A stretch of DNA of 64,000 bases from JABFRG01 sp046351415 (lineage in GTDB: Bacteria; Myxococcota_A; Polyangia; Polyangiales; Polyangiaceae), in the NCBI GenBank assembly GCA_046351415.1, contig JAXLYO010000003.1:124001-188000 (forward strand). Direction: 5' to 3'. Below, in pieces: positions 60,638 through 64,000 of the stretch. How positions within the stretch are numbered: the stretch's first letter is position 1; each line of letters begins with the position of its first letter. The notes below the pieces were generated by a model. The model saw nothing but the letters and a program-made list of their open reading frames with translations. It was not told the DNA's origin and searched no databases. The position numbers and the translations under genes were made by a program.

Positions 60638-62022
60638 TGGCGACCATGGAATTTCGCCGCATAGAGCCACGTCCAAGGTGGGCGTGAGACGCAGAGGGCC
60701 CCGCCTTCCTTCGTTGCATCGATGAGCGTGCGATCCACCTTCCTTTGAAGCAGCTCAGGAAACGTGCTCCCGGCAGGCGCCAGCCAGGCTCCTCGTGTCC
60801 CCACGGCGATGGCGAGCGGGAGCGTCCAAGCGGCGAGCGTGCTCAGTCTCGGAAGCGCCCTCGCGCCGAGGAGGACGGTGAGCGTCGCGAGAGTGATGGG
60901 AAAGTAGAGCGTGTATCGAAGCTCGTGCGATTGAGGCATCAGTGAGGTGAGCACGGTGAACGTACCGAGTACGACGACGAGCCGCTGCCGAATAGGACCG
61001 CGAAGGGCGCAGACACACCAAGATACGAGGGCGAGGTGTACCACCATGCCCACGCCGAACGAGCCGCCCATGCGGTAGCCCGGGTGCGAAGGCGGTGTCC
61101 ACTGGTCGATGGAGTATCGGTTTGGTTCGCCAAAGGAAGGAAGGCCCACTTCCAACAGGGAAAGGACGAAGCGAACGGGCTGGGACGCGTGCTCCAGCCA
61201 TACGGGCGACGAGGAGTAGCGCGTCTCCGTGAATGGCAACGCGCGACCGAAGAGGGAGAGTTCGACCGGGTAAACCGGGTTGCCGTGGAGCGCCACGTTC
61301 TTCAGTGGCACGAAGAAGACGAGCGCGACGAGTAGGAATGGCGCGAGGGACTTTCGCGAGAATGTCGCGCCACCCGAGTGCGCTCTCCAGAGCCTCGCGA
61401 CCAGCACACACAGAACGAATAGTGCAGGCGGCAGATGCTGCAGGCGCATGTTCGTCGAGATGGCGAGGAGGAGGAGCGAGCAGGAAATGGAAGCCGCCTT
61501 CCCGAGACGTTTCGAAGGAAGCAGCGTCGTCCGGAGAAGCGCACTCGAAAGCGCGAGAGAAGCGGGAAGGTCCACGTACGTGCTGGTGGCATGCGTCATG
61601 ACCAGCGGTATGCCGAGCAGAACGAGAACGAGCGAACCGAAAGGTGCGCGGGATGGGGTGCTCGCTCTACCGTCGCGAGGGACGAGACCTCGTATCGACA
61701 GCGCAAAGAGCGGCAAGCTCGCGAGCGCCGCGAAATTGGCTGCTTCGGGGCGCCGGAACATACGCCAGAGCACGCCTTGGATGAGCTCGCCGAGCAATGG
61801 GAAGCCGGCGAAGCGCGCCGCGTTGTCTGGTCCGAAGACGTACTCTCGTTCCGTCAGAACGCCTCCGAGTCTCGCTGCGAAGGGGAGGTGATAGTAGCCG
61901 GAGTCCCAAGCCTGACTGACGTCGTGAGACGCGGCGCGCGTCATCGACATCAGCAGTGCCACTGCGACACCGAGCGATAGAAGCGAAAAGAATGGATGAA
62001 GCTTCCGCGACCTCCGGAACAC
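60547..62022 (-). CDS. Polytopic membrane protein, GT-C glycosyltransferase-like
   Basis: A 491-residue protein with about ten hydrophobic segments. The first periplasmic loop has DSGYYHLPFAARL, in the position of the catalytic Asp loop of GT-C/PMT-like glycosyltransferases. Later parts show YPVELSLFGRALPF and SHELRYTLYFPITLATL, the typical RY motif. It could add sugars from polyprenyl-phosphate donors, which would fit the convergent GT2-DUF2304 pair. The C-terminal soluble tail overlaps that pair by 91 bases. The call to GT-C is inference. Confidence 0.72.
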   Translation of the reverse strand: MFRRSRKLHPFFSLLSLGVAVALLMSMTRAASHDVSQAWDSGYYHLPFAARLGGVLTEREYVFGPDNAARFAGFPLLGELIQGVLWRMFRRPEAANFAALASLPLFALSIRGLVPRDGRASTPSRAPFGSLVLVLLGIPLVMTHATSTYVDLPASLALSSALLRTTLLPSKRLGKAASISCSLLLLAISTNMRLQHLPPALFVLCVLVARLWRAHSGGATFSRKSLAPFLLVALVFFVPLKNVALHGNPVYPVELSLFGRALPFTETRYSSSPVWLEHASQPVRFVLSLLEVGLPSFGEPNRYSIDQWTPPSHPGYRMGGSFGVGMVVHLALVSWCVCALRGPIRQRLVVVLGTFTVLTSLMPQSHELRYTLYFPITLATLTVLLGARALPRLSTLAAWTLPLAIAVGTRGAWLAPAGSTFPELLQRKVDRTLIDATKEGGALCVSRPPWTWLYAAKFHGRHYSVREDDTSCAPSTELRSASARTASSTLR

Positions 62023-62103
62023 GCGTGCACTCTACCCCGGCGCGCGCGGCGATCGGGCGGGAAGACGAAGGAAGCCTCTTTCGACTCGCGGAAATCGTAT
62101 GCA

Positions 62104-62121
62104 CATGTATACATATACATG
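62104..62121. promoter_or_regulatory. Perfect palindrome overlapping the ArsR start, probable operator
   Basis: CATGTATA and TATACATG are perfect reverse complements with a 2-base spacer; the right arm includes the ATG at 62119. An AT-rich island in GC-rich DNA. Binding here would block both transcription and translation start. Autoregulation is inferred. Confidence 0.55.
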
Positions 62122-62499
62122 ATGGTGCATGCGAGTGTTTTTCTGACCTTGGCGGACCCAACCCGGCTCTCCATCTTGGAATCCCTTCGCGGCGGCGAGC
62201 GCGCCGTCGGCGATATCGTTGACCAAATGAGCATTCATCAGTCGGGAGTGTCGAGGCACCTGCGCATTCTCACGGAGGCAGGGTTCGTGACGATGCGTCC
62301 CGAAGGTGCGCGGCGAATCTATTCGCTCCGGCCCGAGCAGTTCGAGAAGCTCGATGCGTGGGTGGGGGCGTACCGGAAGGTGTGGGAGGCGCGCCTCGAT
62401 CGATTCGCGGCAGCACTCGAGAAGCGGCAGCAGCAGCAAAGGCCATCGGGCCGATCGACCAAGGGTCGGAGGAAGCAACCCACAGGAGAGACACCATGA
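62119..62499 (+). CDS. ArsR/SmtB-family transcriptional regulator (second cassette)
   Basis: The product of 126 residues begins MMVHASVFLTLADPTRLSILESLRGGERAVGDIVDQM, then the recognition helix IHQSGVSRHLRILTEAGFV and wing RPEGARRIYSL. No metal-binding Cys. It belongs to the SRPBCC-associated ArsR branch. No clear ribosome site lies before the ATG at 62119 or 62122, and the palindrome overlaps it, so leaderless translation is possible. A Gln- and basic-rich tail (KRQQQQRPSGRSTKGRRK) ends it. The following AHSA1 gene starts within its stop codon (ATGA). Confidence 0.87.
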   Translation: MMVHASVFLTLADPTRLSILESLRGGERAVGDIVDQMSIHQSGVSRHLRILTEAGFVTMRPEGARRIYSLRPEQFEKLDAWVGAYRKVWEARLDRFAAALEKRQQQQRPSGRSTKGRRKQPTGETP

Positions 62500-63005
62500 A
62501 CGAAAGACGAAAGATCACGATTGAGCGCACCTTCGAGGCGACCCTTTCGGATGTGTGGGGGCTCTGGACGACGAAAGAAGGGATCGAGTCGTGGTGGGGG
62601 CCAGAAGGCTTTTCCGTGAAGGTCGAGGCGCTCGACCTAAGGCCCGGAGGTGAGCTTCGCTACGTCATGACTGCAACAGCCAAGGAGACGATTGCGTTCA
62701 TGAAGAGCGCCGGCATGCCGGAAAGCACGCGCACCGCGCTCACGTATGTCGAGGTCACACCGAAGACTCGCCTGGTGTACACGAACCACGTGGATTTCGT
62801 CCCGGAAGTGGGGGTCTACGATGTGGATACCGTCGTCGAGTTCGCGGTGCGCGGCAAGGCCGTACACCTTCTCCTTGCGCTGGACGCCATGCACGACCAG
62901 ACGTGGACCGGTCGCATGAAGGCTGGATGGGAGAGCGAGCTCGGCAAGCTCGCGCGCGCTCTCGAAGGTCGCGTCGGACAAACCGAGGGGAGGGCGACAA
63001 CCTGA
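62496..63005 (+). CDS. AHSA1/SRPBCC-domain protein
   Basis: A 169-residue single START-like domain: ITIERTFEATLSDVWGLWTTKEGIESWWGPEGF, then LDLRPGGELRYVM, then the closing helix MKAGWESELGKLARAL. It is coupled to the arsR-like gene by ATGA, with ACAGGAGAG upstream. Related to, but shorter than, the tandem protein at 1333-2301. Such proteins are named after activator of Hsp90 ATPase but act mostly as small-molecule-binding proteins; ligand unknown. Confidence 0.87.
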   Translation: MNERRKITIERTFEATLSDVWGLWTTKEGIESWWGPEGFSVKVEALDLRPGGELRYVMTATAKETIAFMKSAGMPESTRTALTYVEVTPKTRLVYTNHVDFVPEVGVYDVDTVVEFAVRGKAVHLLLALDAMHDQTWTGRMKAGWESELGKLARALEGRVGQTEGRATT

Positions 63006-63080
63006 GGTGCCTCGCGTCGCCCTCGGAAAATCCGTCACGAAATTTCGGAGCGCACGCAGGTGTTTCGGCTCTATGAACGT

Positions 63081-63422
63081 ATGATGCATCTGCGCAAAGG
63101 TCCGTGGGGAATATTCGCTCTGTGTCTCGCAACCTCGATAGGGTGCGGTTTTCCAAAAGCAGGGCCCGTGCCTGGTCCGGTGTCGCCAGAGGCCGCGACG
63201 AACGCGAAGGCGAAGTGGCCCGGCACGACGGACGACTCTCTTGCTTCGGGTCGCGCGCTTTTCGCGGCGAAATGCAACGCGTGCCATAGTCATCCGGACG
63301 TGAAGGCCATTTCGGAAGAGAAGTGGCCGTCCATCCTCGACCGCATGGCAAAGAAGGCCGACCTATCGCAGAAAGAGCACGACGATGTGCTTCACTTCGT
63401 GCTCGCCGCACGGAGCGAGTAG
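63081..63422 (+). CDS. Small lipoprotein with one CxxCH haem motif
   Basis: A product of about 113 residues with signal ending ATSIGCGFP (lipobox) and a Pro/Ala linker. The mature domain reads GRALFAAKCNACHSHPDVKAISEEKWPSILDRMAKKADL, a class I cytochrome c-like core with CNACH and a Met (MAKKA) that could be the second haem ligand. It ends VLHFVLAARSE. The start is ATG 63081 or 63084; a GTG 21 bases upstream is possible. It is convergent with the MBL gene. Confidence 0.75.
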   Translation: MMHLRKGPWGIFALCLATSIGCGFPKAGPVPGPVSPEAATNAKAKWPGTTDDSLASGRALFAAKCNACHSHPDVKAISEEKWPSILDRMAKKADLSQKEHDDVLHFVLAARSE

Positions 63423-63423
63423 C

Positions 63424-64000
63424 TCACAGGAGTTTCATCGTCACGCCGACGTCGGCCACACGAACGCGGCTCTCATCGACACGCTTCTCTCCCATGGCCG
63501 TGCGCAAAAGAGCGATCGCTTCACCGGGTTGGTCGTCGCCGAACCAAAACGTGTCGTAGTGCATCGGGATCATCACACGTGCGCCGAGATCATCGGCGGC
63601 ATCGAGCGCTTCGCGCGGCCCCATGTGGACGGGGGCGTGGAACTTTCGCGGCTCGACGGGACCAATGGGAAGGAGTGCGAGGTCGATGCGGGGGAAGCGT
63701 TCCCGTACCGCGCTGAAGCGCTCCTTGTCGTACCCGGTGTCGCCACCGAAGAAGACGGTGATGCCGTCCCACTCGAGGACCCAGCCGCAGAATCCGCGCG
63801 GCATCCACGATGCATCGAGTGCATAGCGCCAGCCCGAGTGTTTGACGGGAACCTGCGTGATCGCAACGGCACCACGCGTGTCGCGTTGCCAGGTCGTCAT
63901 GTCGCGGATCGGGTAGGGGCCGTTCGGCGCGTACAGGAGTCCGTTTTCGGGAAGCAGCAGGCGCCCTATCTTCTTCTCGAAAAGCTCGAGAGAATTCGGT
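63424..64000 (-). CDS. MBL-fold metallo-hydrolase (UlaG/NAPE-PLD-like), 5' end outside window
   Basis: The frame stays open to the window edge, so the N-terminal part with the first metal motif (HxHxDH) is outside. The visible 190 residues show VFFGGDTGYDKERF (metal-ligand Asp), LALLPIGPVEP, HMGPREALDAADDLGARVMIPMHYDTFWFGDDQPGEA (final metal-ligand His) and VADVGVTMKLL. This matches the NAPE-PLD/UlaG-like branch. Substrate unknown. Confidence 0.85.
   Translation of the reverse strand, partial: PNSLELFEKKIGRLLLPENGLLYAPNGPYPIRDMTTWQRDTRGAVAITQVPVKHSGWRYALDASWMPRGFCGWVLEWDGITVFFGGDTGYDKERFSAVRERFPRIDLALLPIGPVEPRKFHAPVHMGPREALDAADDLGARVMIPMHYDTFWFGDDQPGEAIALLRTAMGEKRVDESRVRVADVGVTMKLL

Noticed and set aside
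1..64000. tRNA, rRNA, CRISPR or intact transposase genes
   Set aside because: No tRNA T-loop pattern in a cloverleaf context, no regular spaced repeats, and no DDE transposase motif seen in any supported frame.

Overview
The window is GC-rich (about 60-65% by eye) and densely coded on both strands. It reads as chromosome of a myxobacterium-like member of the Myxococcota, probably Polyangiales-like. The taxonomic call is inference from four things: many secreted lipoproteins with Gly/Asp- or Ser-rich linkers after the lipobox, Hanks-type Ser/Thr kinases (one with a TolB/TPR half), two hybrid histidine kinases with C-terminal receivers, and frequent ATGA start/stop overlaps. I found no rRNA, tRNA, CRISPR array, prophage or intact transposase.

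Layout. 1-5.7 kb: end of a TIGR01777 epimerase gene with its SRPBCC partner, an ArsR-SRPBCC cassette with a tandem AHSA1 protein, a type IV pilin-like gene, a CxxCH lipoprotein, a 156-bp MITE-like element and an NAD(P)-binding oxidoreductase. 5.8-11.4 kb: an exported intradiol-dioxygenase-like protein, a beta-helix lipoprotein, tag, a ferritin-like remnant, and VOC, YdeI and cupin genes. 11.5-20 kb: a large hybrid kinase, two SDR-related genes (one frameshifted, one a fused fragment), the tatD-like/tcdA pair and an M3 peptidase. 20-30 kb: lipoproteins, a DUF1801 gene, a DUF6496 basic protein, a Ser/Thr kinase, an extensin-like protein, an acetyltransferase and a DUF374 acyltransferase. 30-42.5 kb: a kinase-TolB-TPR protein, a class V aminotransferase, an HSL-type esterase, a crotonase, a divergent DoxX/LysR pair, a histidine phosphatase, GlsB/YeaQ and a YeiH-type exporter. 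42.5-51.5 kb: an EGF-repeat lipoprotein, a second hybrid kinase, an Omp85-type barrel with a damaged signal sequence, a glutathionyl-hydroquinone reductase and a hemerythrin remnant. 51.9-64 kb: two tandem PQQ-dehydrogenase/diheme-cytochrome lipoproteins, a family B DNA polymerase (Pol II type), an internally deleted DJ-1/PfpI gene, a GT2-DUF2304 pair facing a polytopic membrane protein, a second ArsR-AHSA1 cassette, a small cytochrome-like lipoprotein and a partial MBL hydrolase.

Most genes are single or in pairs, so this looks like a mixed housekeeping and accessory region, not one large pathway. I did not find a convincing new multi-gene system. The most interesting material is gene decay and small elements: the MITE-like element, five damaged genes, two ArsR cassettes with perfect but different palindromes, and the tandem dehydrogenase-cytochrome lipoproteins.
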